DNA of 62,078 bases from Amycolatopsis orientalis DSM 43388. Lineage in GTDB: Bacteria; Actinomycetota; Actinomycetes; Mycobacteriales; Pseudonocardiaceae. Positions 1 through 7,955 of the stretch are shown here, one piece after another. The position numbers and the translations under genes are program-made. Under the pieces are notes generated by a model. The model was not told where the DNA came from. It did no database searches and worked only from the letters and a program-made list of their open reading frames with translations. Numbering within the stretch: position 1 is the stretch's first letter; each line of letters starts with the position of its first letter. The stretch spans positions 1 to 62,078 of the forward strand of contig NZ_ASXG01000071.1 in NCBI RefSeq assembly GCF_000411975.1, in the 5' to 3' direction.

Positions 1-64
1 AGCCTGACTGCGCCGATGGTACTGCAACCGAAGGGTTGTGGGAGAGTAGGACACCGCCGAACTC
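1..64 (+). rRNA. rrf: 5S ribosomal RNA, 3' end (partial)
   Basis: The first bases match the 3' third of an actinobacterial 5S rRNA: the loop and stem around GCGCCGATGGTACTGC, then GGGAGAGTAGGACACCGCC, which would pair with the missing 5' end. The 5' part lies outside the window, so the window begins just after a 16S-23S-5S operon. The exact 3' end is uncertain by a few bases. Confidence 0.93.
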
Positions 65-72
65 AACCTGAA

Positions 73-122
73 AGTCTGGGCCCCGGTTGAGAACCCCCGC
101 TGGTTCTCCCGGGGCCCAGACT
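73..122 (+). terminator. rRNA operon terminator hairpin
   Basis: AGTCTGGGCCCCGG at the left end is matched by CCGGGGCCCAGACT at the right end, and the inner GGTTCTC/GAGAACC bases also pair. This gives a very long GC-rich stem immediately after the 5S gene. It has no real T-tract, which is common in actinobacteria. Confidence 0.85.
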
Positions 123-186
123 CATGTCCAGGCCCGCACGCCCCGCCGCCACGGCGCGGGTGTGCGGGCCCTGTGTCGTGTTCGGG

Positions 187-624
187 TCACCGCGGGAGCC
201 CGCGGCCTCGCACGGGGGAGGAGAAGACCAGCGAGGTGGTCGTCTCGCCGTAGCGTTGGGCCTTTTCCACGAAGTGCTCCAGCTCCGCCGTCGTGCGGCA
301 GTGCACGCGGAGCAGCCAGCACTCGTCGCCGGTGACGTGATCGGCGTCAGTGATCTCCGGCAGCGGCAGGATCGTCTCGCGGAAGCGCGGCCCGTCCAGG
401 CTGCGAACCCGGACCCGCACCATCGCCTGGATCGGGCGGCCCAGCTTCTCCGGGTCGACGCACGCCGCGTAGCCCGTGATCACCCCACGCTGTTCCAGCC
501 GGCGCACCCGCTCGGTCACCGCCGGCGCGGACAGCGAAACCCGGCGGCCGAGTTCCGAGAACGTCAGGCGGCCGTCGCTCTGGAGCAGCTCCAGCAGGTG
601 CCGATCAACATCGTCCAGGTCCAC
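187..624 (-). CDS. Lrp/AsnC family transcriptional regulator
   Basis: A 145-residue protein of the usual Lrp size. An N-terminal winged HTH covers about residues 3-50 (LSAPAVTERVRRLE is the recognition helix), and the AsnC/RAM ligand-sensing domain covers about 65-135. Family members bind DNA as octamers and respond to amino acids. The GTG at 624 is chosen because GGAGAGG lies 7 nt upstream and MDLDDVDRHLLELL is the classic Lrp N-terminus; a longer reading frame exists upstream but lacks these features. The gene diverges from the rhodanese gene, which may be its target (inference). Confidence 0.85.
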   Translation of the reverse strand: MDLDDVDRHLLELLQSDGRLTFSELGRRVSLSAPAVTERVRRLEQRGVITGYAACVDPEKLGRPIQAMVRVRVRSLDGPRFRETILPLPEITDADHVTGDECWLLRVHCRTTAELEHFVEKAQRYGETTTSLVFSSPVRGRGLPR

Positions 625-749
625 TGCGGCACCCTCTCCGAAACTCCAAGCCACCACCCCGTCCAGACCAGGAAAACCCTGGCGAAGACAGCCGTACACC
701 TGGATCTTCCCCTGTCCGGGACCAGCACCGGAACGGGAGGATCAACACC

Positions 750-1166
750 GTGAAACCTCGCATCCTCTCCCTTCCCCACGAACCCTCCAGCGCCGTCGAC
801 TACTTCGGGCGCGAACTCGCCTTCGAGGTCGACCCGGTCGACCTCGCCCAGGATCTCGTCGACGGACGCACCGACGGCTACGTCCTCGTCGAGACGCGCA
901 GCCCAGGGGCGTACGCCGAAGCTCACCTGCCGGGCGCGATCTGCTTGCCGTACCGGGAAATCACCGAGGAAAGCACTCGCGACCTCGACCGGGACCTCGT
1001 CTACGTCTGCTACTGCGAGAGCATCTACTGCAACGCCGCCACCCAGGGCGCGTACCGGCTCGCGCGGCTCGGATTCACGGTGAAACGACTGTCCGGCGGC
1101 ATCACGACCTGGCTCGCCCACGGCTATCCGACCGAGGCCGGGCAGCCCGTACCCTGGACGGCGTGA
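750..1166 (+). CDS. Rhodanese-like domain protein
   Basis: 138 residues containing a single rhodanese fold. The ETRSPGAYAEAHLPGAICLPY segment is the standard CH2A-like region, and YVCYCESIYCNAA is the active loop, with Cys in the catalytic position. Single-domain rhodaneses carry sulfur as a persulfide; the acceptor is unknown. It uses a GTG start with GGAGG 9 nt upstream. The last bases overlap the start of the following GATase-like gene (GTGA), so the two are probably co-translated. It is divergent from the Lrp regulator. Confidence 0.82.
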   Translation: MKPRILSLPHEPSSAVDYFGRELAFEVDPVDLAQDLVDGRTDGYVLVETRSPGAYAEAHLPGAICLPYREITEESTRDLDRDLVYVCYCESIYCNAATQGAYRLARLGFTVKRLSGGITTWLAHGYPTEAGQPVPWTA

Positions 1167-1912
1167 CCCGTCTCCTCATCATCCAGCCCGATGCCAGCGA
1201 TCCGATCGGCCCGCTCGGGGAGTGGCTCACCGAAGCCGGCGCCGAACTCGACGTGCGGCTGCCGCCGGAGCAGGAGCTGCCGTCGAGCCTCGACGGGTAC
1301 GACGGGTTGGTCTGCCTCGGCGGCGGCATGGGTGCGCTCGACGACGCCAAGCACCCGTGGCTGGTCGACGTCCGGAAGCTGCTCGCCGCCGCGGCGGGGA
1401 AGGCCGTGCCGACGCTCGCGATCTGTCTCGGTGCGCAACTGCTCGCCGCGGCAACCGGCGGGCAGGTCGCGGAGGGCGAGTCCGGGCCCGAGGTCGGGCC
1501 GGGGCTCGTCTCCAAGAAGGACGCCGCGTGGGTCGATCCGCTCTTCGCGGACATGCCCTTCCTTCCGGACGTCCTGCAGTTCCACCGCGACGTGATCACC
1601 GTTCTGCCGCAGAGCGCCGAGCTGCTCGCGTCCACTCCGAAGTACCCGCACCAGGCGTACCGGATGAGCCGTTGTGTCTACGGTGTCCAGTTCCACATCG
1701 AGACCACGCCGGAAGTCGTCCGGGCTTGGGCACGAGCGGAGCCGGAAATGGCAGAACTCACCCGTCCGGGCGCGTTGGAGGACGAGACCCTGACCTCTGC
1801 GCACGCGGACATCGCCGAGACCTGGCGTCCGTTCGCGCGCCGGTTCGTCCAGTTGGCCGCCGGTCAGCTCGAGCCGGCTCCGGAAAGTCAACGTCAGTTG
1901 CCGTTGGCTTAA
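1163..1912 (+). CDS. Type 1 glutamine amidotransferase-like protein
   Basis: 249 residues with a class I GATase fold. The nucleophile Cys88 lies in AICLGAQ, and the His178/Glu180 pair lies in VQFHIETTPE. It is a stand-alone domain with no synthetase domain attached, like the GuaA-N-related proteins of actinobacteria. The acceptor substrate cannot be read from sequence. The GTG at 1163 overlaps the rhodanese stop, which fixes the start and suggests translational coupling. The C-terminal 40 residues are a weakly conserved extension. Confidence 0.83.
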   Translation: MTRLLIIQPDASDPIGPLGEWLTEAGAELDVRLPPEQELPSSLDGYDGLVCLGGGMGALDDAKHPWLVDVRKLLAAAAGKAVPTLAICLGAQLLAAATGGQVAEGESGPEVGPGLVSKKDAAWVDPLFADMPFLPDVLQFHRDVITVLPQSAELLASTPKYPHQAYRMSRCVYGVQFHIETTPEVVRAWARAEPEMAELTRPGALEDETLTSAHADIAETWRPFARRFVQLAAGQLEPAPESQRQLPLA

Positions 1913-1940
1913 CGGATGACGTCGGGATCACTTACGGCGC

Positions 1941-1967
1941 GTTAACGGTTCACCCAAACGGTCAGGT
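1941..1967 (+). promoter_or_regulatory. Possible PhoP (PHO-box) half-site upstream of pit
   Basis: GTTAACG is followed directly by GTTCACC (1948-1954), and GTCAGGT lies further on. GTTCACC is the core of the Streptomyces PHO-box direct-repeat unit, and phosphate transporters are typical PhoP targets. The flanking repeats are imperfect and not on an 11-bp register, so this is tentative. Confidence 0.3.
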
Positions 1968-2006
1968 ACCTTGCGAGAGGTATTTCCGTAGGGTTCGGAG
2001 GTCGGG

Positions 2007-3137
2007 GTGGACCCCTCGCTGCTCGTTGTCGTCGTGATCTGCACGGCGCTGGTTTTCGATTTCACCAACGGCTTCCACGACACGGCGAACGCGATGGCGA
2101 CCTCGATCGCCACCGGAGCACTCCGGCCCCGCGTCGCCGTCGCGATCTCCGCGGTGCTGAACCTGGTCGGCGCGTTCCTGTCGGTCGAGGTCGCGAAAAC
2201 GATTTCCAGCGGTCTCGTCGACGAGACGAGGATCGGGCCCGCCATCGTGTTCGGCGGGCTCATCGGGGCGATCGTCTGGAATCTCTTCACCTGGTACGTC
2301 GGCCTCCCGTCGAGTTCGTCGCACGCGCTGTTCGGCGGCCTGATCGGCGCGACCTGGGTGTCCGCGGGAGCGGACTCGGTGCACTTCGGCAAGATCGTGG
2401 ACAAGGTGCTCGTGCCGGCCGCGGCGTCGCCGGTGATCGCGGGAGTGGCGGCGGCCGCGGTCACCTTCCTCGTTTACCGGTTCCTGGTGCGCAAGCGCGG
2501 CGGGCGCGGATTCCGAGTCGGACAAATCGTCTCCGCGTCGCTGGTATCGCTCGCACACGGCACCAACGACGCGCAGAAGACCATGGGTGTCATCACGCTG
2601 ACACTCGTCGCGGCGGGCAGTCTCCCCGCCGGGTCCGCGCCGCCGGTCTGGGTGATCGTCAGTGCCGCGTCCGCGCTGGCGCTCGGCACGTACCTCGGCG
2701 GCTGGCGGATCACCCACACCCTCGGCAAGGGCCTCACCGACATCGAGGGCCCGCAGGGCTTTTCCGCGCAGACCAGCAGCGCGGTCGTGATCCTGCTGTC
2801 CTCGCACCTCGGCTTCCCGCTTTCCACCACGCACGTCTGCTCGGGCGGCATCATCGGCTCCGGCATCGGACGCCGCGAGGCTCCGGTGCGCTGGCGGATG
2901 GCCGGCCGGATGGTGCTCGCGTGGCTGTTCACGCTGCCCGCGGCGGCGATCGTCGGCGCGGTCGCGGGCAAGATCGCGTCGCTCGGCGATGCCGGGACCA
3001 TCGGGGTCGGCGCCGCCGGCCTCCTCTTCGCCGGCGCGATTTACCTCCTGTCCCGGCGCAAGCCCGTCACCGCGCACAGCTTCCAGGTCCCCGAACCTTC
3101 TGCCGCGGACACCGAACCGGACCGCCTGGCTGCCTGA
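2007..3137 (+). CDS. pit: Inorganic phosphate transporter, PiT family
   Basis: A 376-residue integral membrane protein of the PiT family (PF01384), which imports metal-phosphate complexes with protons. Both internal-repeat signatures are present: FTNGFHDTANAMATSIATG near the N-terminus and LAHGTNDAQKTMGVI in the second half. About ten hydrophobic segments can be seen, with a short cytoplasmic tail. The GTG start has GGAGG upstream. It stands alone after the GATase gene, with glnE following 30 bp later. Confidence 0.92.
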   Translation: MDPSLLVVVVICTALVFDFTNGFHDTANAMATSIATGALRPRVAVAISAVLNLVGAFLSVEVAKTISSGLVDETRIGPAIVFGGLIGAIVWNLFTWYVGLPSSSSHALFGGLIGATWVSAGADSVHFGKIVDKVLVPAAASPVIAGVAAAAVTFLVYRFLVRKRGGRGFRVGQIVSASLVSLAHGTNDAQKTMGVITLTLVAAGSLPAGSAPPVWVIVSAASALALGTYLGGWRITHTLGKGLTDIEGPQGFSAQTSSAVVILLSSHLGFPLSTTHVCSGGIIGSGIGRREAPVRWRMAGRMVLAWLFTLPAAAIVGAVAGKIASLGDAGTIGVGAAGLLFAGAIYLLSRRKPVTAHSFQVPEPSAADTEPDRLAA

Positions 3138-3167
3138 ACCGGCCCGGGTCCGGCTACGGTGTGAGCG

Positions 3168-6143
3168 ATGGCAGAACGCGCGCGGACCACAGCTTCGGCG
3201 GCCAGGTACGGCTTCACTGACACCCGGGCCGACGGTCAACTGCGCGCGGCGGGCTGGTGGACCGAAGGCGGACCCGCCGACGGTGCCACGGACGTCCTCC
3301 TCGCCCTTTCCCGTGCCGCGGATCCCGACCTCGCGCTGGCTGGGCTCGACCGCATCCGCGAGGCGGACGAACCCGGCTGGCTGGAGCTGGACCGCACGCT
3401 TCGCGAAAACCGCACCTTCCGCGGCCGGCTCCTGGGCGTGCTCGGCACCTCCACCGCGCTGGCGGATTTCCTCGTCGCCAACCCCGGCGAGTGGCGCTGC
3501 CTCGCCGACAACCGCTGCACCGACCCGGCGACGTTCGCCGACCGGCTGCTGGAGCGGGTTCGGCAGGACGACGGGACGTACCTCACCGGGACCGCGGCCG
3601 AGCAGGCGCTGCGCGGCGGGTACCGCGGGCTGCTGCTCGGCATCGCCGCCGCGGACCTCGGGCACCTCGTCGAGCCTGGGCTGGAACACCCGCAGTTCCG
3701 CGACGTAGCGAGCGAATTGACCACGCTCGCCGAGGCGGCGCTGCAGGCCGGGCTCGTCGTCGCCGAGCAGGAGGTCGGGGCGTCCGCCGAAGGCGCGCTC
3801 GCTGTGATCGCGATGGGCAAGACCGGCGGTCGCGAGCTGAACTACGTGAGCGACGTCGACGTCATCTTCGTCGGGGCCGGCGACCTTTCCGTCGCGACCC
3901 GGCTGGCCAGCACGATGATGCGGGTGGTCGGCAACGCGTGTTTCGAGGTCGACGCGGCACTGCGGCCGGAAGGCAAGAGCGGCGCGCTGGTGCGCACGCT
4001 CGAAGGGCACACCGCCTACTACCAGAAGTGGGCGAAGACCTGGGAGTTCCAGGCGTTGCTGAAGGCGCGTCCGGTGGCCGGCGACGCGGAGCTGGGCCGG
4101 CAGTACGCGGAGATGGTCGCGCCGATGGTGTGGTCGGCCGCGGACCGCGAGAACTTCGTGACCGAGGTCCAGCAGATGCGCCGGCGGGTGGAGGAACACG
4201 TCGCGTCGGAGCATCTCGAACGTGAACTTAAGCTCGGCCGCGGCGGGTTGCGTGACGTTGAATTCGCCGTGCAGCTGCTGCAACTCGTGCACGGCCGGGT
4301 CGATCCCGCACTGCGCTCACCGTCCACTTTGGAAGCTTTGGCGGCGCTCGGCGACGGCGGGTACGTCGGCCGAGCGGATGCCGCGGAGATGGGTTCGTCG
4401 TACGAGTTCCTGCGCACCGTCGAGCATCGGCTGCAGTTGCGCCGGTTGCGGCGGACACACCTGTTCCCGGCCGCGTCGGATACCGATGAACTGCGGATTC
4501 TCGCGCGTGCCTGCGGAATCCGGGCGGCTCGCGGGCGCAGCCAGGGCGAGGCGCTGTTGGCTGAGTTCCGTCGGCACGCGCAGGGGATCCGGCGACTGCA
4601 CGAGAAGGTCTTCTACCGTCCGCTGCTGCAGTCGGTGGCGAATGTGCCGACAGAAGCGTTGAGGCTCACCACGAAGCAGGCCGCCAGCCGGCTGGCCGCG
4701 CTCGGGTATGCCGCGCCGGAAGGGGCGCTGCAGCACATCAAGGCGCTGACCTCCGGGGTGTCGCGGCGCGCGGCGATTCAGCAGGCGTTGCTGCCGGTGT
4801 TGCTCGATTGCCTCGCTGACACGCCAGATCCGGACGGCGGTCTGCTGTCGTATCGCAAGGTGTCGGAGGCGCTTCAGGACACGCCGTGGTACCTGCGGGT
4901 GCTGCGTGACGAGGGCACTGTCGTCGAGCGGCTGGCGTTCCTGCTCGGGACGTCGCATCTGGTTCCGGACCTGCTCGTCCGCGCGCCGGAAGTGTTGCAG
5001 CTGCTGGGAGATCCGGCCCGGCTGACCGGACGCACGCCCGCCGAAGTGGCGACCTCGCTTCGGGCCGCCGTACGCCGTCAGCCGGGGCTGAACGCTGCGG
5101 TCACTGCTGCTCGGTCGTTGCGTCGGCACGAGCTGCTTCGCGTCGCGTGCGCGGATTTGCTGGGCTTGCTGGACGTTCCGGCGGTCTGCGAAGCGCTGTC
5201 GAGCGTGTGGGTGGCGGTGTTGCAGGGAGCGTTGTCGGCGGCGTATCGGCAACGGCAGGCCGAACTGGGGCGTACTCCGGCGACGATCGCGGTCATCGGC
5301 ATGGGGCGGCTCGGCGGGGCGGAACTGGGCTACGGCTCGGACGCCGATGTCCTCTTCGTCTGCGAGCCCGCCGAAGGGGTTTCGGACGGCGAGGCGGTGC
5401 GGTTCGCCTCGTCGGTCGCGGAGACGGTGCGGAAGATCCTCGGTGCGCCGAGTGCGGACCCGGCGCTGATCGTCGACGCGGATCTCCGGCCGGAAGGCCG
5501 CAGCGGGCCCCTGGTGCGGACGCTGGAGTCGTACCGGGCGTACTACCAGCGCTGGGGCGAGGTGTGGGAGTCGCAAGCGTTGCTGCGGGCCCGGTTCGTC
5601 GCCGGGGACGACGAGCTCGGCCAGCGGTTCATCGAGATGATCGACCCGCTGCGCTATCCGGAAGGCGGGCTCGACCCGACGGACGCGCGGGAGATCCGGC
5701 GGATCAAAGCCCGGGTGGAGACCGAACGGCTCCCGCGCGGAGCCGACCCGACGCGGCACACGAAGCTCGGCCGCGGCGGGCTCGCCGACGTCGAGTGGAC
5801 CGTCCAGCTTCTGCAGTTGCAGCACGCGCACGAGGTGCCTGGCCTGCGGACGACATCGACGCTCGACGCGCTGAGTGCCTTGGCCGAGTCCGGTCTCGCC
5901 TCGGCGGAAGCCGCGGACTCGTTGCGGGAGGCCTGGCTGCTGGCGACACGCGTGCGCAACGCGACGATGCTGGTACGCGGCAAGGCAGCGGACGAGGTGC
6001 CCGGCAGCGGCCGCGACCTGGCCGCGGTGGCGCGCGTGTTCGGCTACTCAGTGGACGACGACCCCGGCGAGTTCCTCGACGCCTACCGCCGTGTGACGAG
6101 GCACGCGCACGCCGTGGTCGAGGAACTCTTCTACGACAATTAG
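3168..6143 (+). CDS. glnE: Glutamine synthetase adenylyltransferase/adenylyl-removing enzyme GlnE
   Basis: 991 residues, the full length expected. Two nucleotidyltransferase domains carry the metal-binding G-S-D-x-D signature: GRELNYVSDVDV near residue 220 (deadenylylating half) and GAELGYGSDADV near residue 715 (adenylylating half). Each is followed by a GlnD-PII-uridylyltransferase-like helical domain with the repeated HTKLGRGGLADVEW-type motif. It modifies GlnA, whose gene lies at 27.7-29.2 kb here and retains the target tyrosine. It is followed 10 bp later by the thioesterase gene. Confidence 0.97.
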   Translation: MAERARTTASAARYGFTDTRADGQLRAAGWWTEGGPADGATDVLLALSRAADPDLALAGLDRIREADEPGWLELDRTLRENRTFRGRLLGVLGTSTALADFLVANPGEWRCLADNRCTDPATFADRLLERVRQDDGTYLTGTAAEQALRGGYRGLLLGIAAADLGHLVEPGLEHPQFRDVASELTTLAEAALQAGLVVAEQEVGASAEGALAVIAMGKTGGRELNYVSDVDVIFVGAGDLSVATRLASTMMRVVGNACFEVDAALRPEGKSGALVRTLEGHTAYYQKWAKTWEFQALLKARPVAGDAELGRQYAEMVAPMVWSAADRENFVTEVQQMRRRVEEHVASEHLERELKLGRGGLRDVEFAVQLLQLVHGRVDPALRSPSTLEALAALGDGGYVGRADAAEMGSSYEFLRTVEHRLQLRRLRRTHLFPAASDTDELRILARACGIRAARGRSQGEALLAEFRRHAQGIRRLHEKVFYRPLLQSVANVPTEALRLTTKQAASRLAALGYAAPEGALQHIKALTSGVSRRAAIQQALLPVLLDCLADTPDPDGGLLSYRKVSEALQDTPWYLRVLRDEGTVVERLAFLLGTSHLVPDLLVRAPEVLQLLGDPARLTGRTPAEVATSLRAAVRRQPGLNAAVTAARSLRRHELLRVACADLLGLLDVPAVCEALSSVWVAVLQGALSAAYRQRQAELGRTPATIAVIGMGRLGGAELGYGSDADVLFVCEPAEGVSDGEAVRFASSVAETVRKILGAPSADPALIVDADLRPEGRSGPLVRTLESYRAYYQRWGEVWESQALLRARFVAGDDELGQRFIEMIDPLRYPEGGLDPTDAREIRRIKARVETERLPRGADPTRHTKLGRGGLADVEWTVQLLQLQHAHEVPGLRTTSTLDALSALAESGLASAEAADSLREAWLLATRVRNATMLVRGKAADEVPGSGRDLAAVARVFGYSVDDDPGEFLDAYRRVTRHAHAVVEELFYDN

Positions 6144-6153
6144 CCTGGGCGTT

Positions 6154-6582
6154 GTGACCGACCGCGAACCGTTCCGCACCCGCATCAAGGTGCGTCACTA
6201 CGAACTCGACACGTTAGGCCACCTGAACCACGCCGTGTACCACTCGTACGGCGAGGTTTCGCGGCTGGAAATCTTCGAAGCCGCAGGCGACGCGAACCTG
6301 CGCGAAGCGCGGCTCGCGCCGGTGCTGCTGGAATCGAACATCGTCTACCGGCGGGAACTGCGTGCCGGCGACGTGGTGGACGTGACCTGCGACGCCTCGT
6401 TCGGCGACGGCAAGGTGTTCTGGATGACCTCGCGCATCATCAAACTGGACGGGACGCTGTCGGCCGAGATCAAGTGCACGCTCGGGCTGATGGACCTCGA
6501 GAAGCGCAAGCTGGTGCCGGATCCGAAGGGGCACTTCGAGCGGGCCGGGATTGATCTGAAGGTGCTGTCCACTTCGGAGTGA
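6154..6582 (+). CDS. Acyl-CoA thioesterase, hotdog fold (4HBT)
   Basis: 142 residues with a hotdog thioesterase N-terminus, VRHYELDTLGHLNHAVY, in which the Asp and the His/Asn of D-x-x-G-H-x-N-H form the YbgC/4-hydroxybenzoyl-CoA thioesterase active site. It would hydrolyse small or medium acyl-CoA thioesters in the cytoplasm; the substrate is unknown. It starts with GTG only 10 bp after glnE and is probably cotranscribed with it. Confidence 0.85.
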   Translation: MTDREPFRTRIKVRHYELDTLGHLNHAVYHSYGEVSRLEIFEAAGDANLREARLAPVLLESNIVYRRELRAGDVVDVTCDASFGDGKVFWMTSRIIKLDGTLSAEIKCTLGLMDLEKRKLVPDPKGHFERAGIDLKVLSTSE

Positions 6583-6585
6583 CTC

Positions 6586-6919
6586 TCAGACGCGAGCGGG
6601 CATCGGCGCCTCGTCCCGCAGGATCCGGTGGTAGAGAGTTCGCGAGGCCCGGCACGGCTCCACCCCGAGTTCGGAGCTCAGGACGCGTTTGGCTCGGTGG
6701 AACGTCTCAAGCGCCTCTGCCCGGCGGTGGATTCGGTGCAGCGCGCTCATCAGCTGCCGGTAGGAAGTCTCGTGCAGCGGGTACCGCCGGATCAGCTCGC
6801 GCAGCAACGGGATCGTCTCCCGCTCCCGGCCTTGCGCGTACCGGGCTTCCACGAACCGGGCTTCCACGAACATCTGCGCGCATTCCATGTGCAATTCGTC
6901 CAGCCAGCTGGTGTACACG
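6586..6919 (-). pseudogene. 3' remnant of a SARP/BTAD-family regulator
   Basis: In the minus frame the sequence reads LDELHMECAQMF, then LLRELIRRYPLHETSYRQLM, ending in LGVEPCRASRTLYHRIL. This is the C-terminal half of a bacterial transcriptional activator (BTAD) domain as in AfsR/SARP proteins. The DNA-binding half and the start are missing: homology stops near 6919, where the opposite-strand luciferase-like remnant begins. A 15-bp tandem duplication (6841-6870) repeats FVEAR within it. It is not expected to be functional. Confidence 0.75.
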
Positions 6920-6928
6920 TGACTCCTG

Positions 6929-7353
6929 GCACGGTGCTGGACGCGGTGCGGGCCTACCGGGAAGCGTTCCGGCCGTCCGAGGTGTTGTCGGAACCGTATG
7001 TCCTGGTCTCTGCCGACGTGGTCGTCGCCGCCGATGACGAGACTGCCCGCCGGTTGGCGTCGCCATACGGGCGCTGGGTGCTCAGCATCCGGTCGGGGCA
7101 CGGCGCGATCCCGTTCCCCAGCCCGGACGAAGCCGCGGCGCACCGCTGGACTGATCAGGAACGGGAACTTGTCGCGGACCGCGTTTCGACCCAGTTCGCG
7201 GGCGTTCCGGAAGCGGTCGCGGAGAAGCTGGGCGCGCTCCGCCGCGCGACCGACGCGGACGAACTTCTGATCACCACGATCACGCACCGCCACGCCGACC
7301 GCGTCCGGAGCTACGAACTCCTGGCCCGCGCCTGGGAGAAGCAGGATTGGTGA
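6929..7353 (+). pseudogene. 3' remnant of an LLM-class flavin-dependent oxidoreductase
   Basis: The C-terminal third of a luciferase-like monooxygenase: a LDAVRAYREAFRPSEVL helix, SEPYVLVSADVVVAADDETA, and a terminal TDADELLITTITHRHADR segment, the usual LLM C-terminus. The N-terminal flavin-binding barrel is absent and there is no credible start or ribosome site. An open frame continues upstream only because it runs antisense through the BTAD remnant. Confidence 0.75.
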
Positions 7354-7398
7354 AGCCGCGGCCGGCGTTTGGTGGAGGCGATGGCGAGCGAAGGCCGG

Positions 7399-7842
7399 TC
7401 AAACCGGCTGCGGCGCACCGCGCCCGACTGCGCGCAACAGCAGTTCCCGCAGGTGTTCCTGGTCGGCTGCAGTCAGTTCCCCGAGCGGTGACTCGAGAGA
7501 CATCTCCTCCTGCAGGCGGGCGCGCTGTGCTTGCCCGTGGTCGGTGAGGACCAGCTGCTTCGCGCGCCGGTCGTGCGGGTGCGGGAGCCTTCGCACGAGG
7601 TCGAGCTTCTCCATTTTGTCGATCACGAACGTGATGTTCGACGGCTCGCACGACATCCGCTCGGCCAGCTGCCGCATCGTCAACGGCGCGCGCAGTTCGT
7701 GCAGCGCCATGGCCTGCGGTGCGGTCAAGCCGAGACTGGCGGCGCAGTCGTGCACATGGTCCTGGATTCGCCGGGACAGCTCGTTGACCAGCCCGCACAA
7801 CTCGCGGGCGGAAAGCTCGGCGTTCGGTTCCCGGGTTCCCAT
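7399..7842 (-). CDS. MarR family transcriptional regulator
   Basis: 147 residues with a winged helix at about 45-110: LTAPQAMALHELRAPLTMRQ, then MSCEPSNITFVIDKMEKL as the recognition helix and LPHPHDRRAKQLVLTDHG as the wing. It is divergent from a DHA2 drug exporter, the standard arrangement of a MarR repressor and its efflux target. The 113-bp gap between them is unusually AT-rich around 7869-7910 (TTTAAACATTCATGCTTTAA), the likely operator/promoter zone. Confidence 0.88.
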   Translation of the reverse strand: MGTREPNAELSARELCGLVNELSRRIQDHVHDCAASLGLTAPQAMALHELRAPLTMRQLAERMSCEPSNITFVIDKMEKLDLVRRLPHPHDRRAKQLVLTDHGQAQRARLQEEMSLESPLGELTAADQEHLRELLLRAVGRGAPQPV

Positions 7843-7955
7843 GCGTCGAGTCTAACCCGGAACAACAGGCTTGAATACTTGCAGCTTTAAACATTCATGC
7901 TTTAACCTTATGCATCAGGATCTCCTCCTCGTTCTCACCTGAGAGGCATTGACCG

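Noticed and set aside
1962..4292. Very long minus-strand ORF (776 codons) opposite pit and glnE
   Set aside because: It is antisense to two well-supported genes. High GC at third codon positions makes long empty frames common, and the translation is His/Arg/Gly-rich with no domain.
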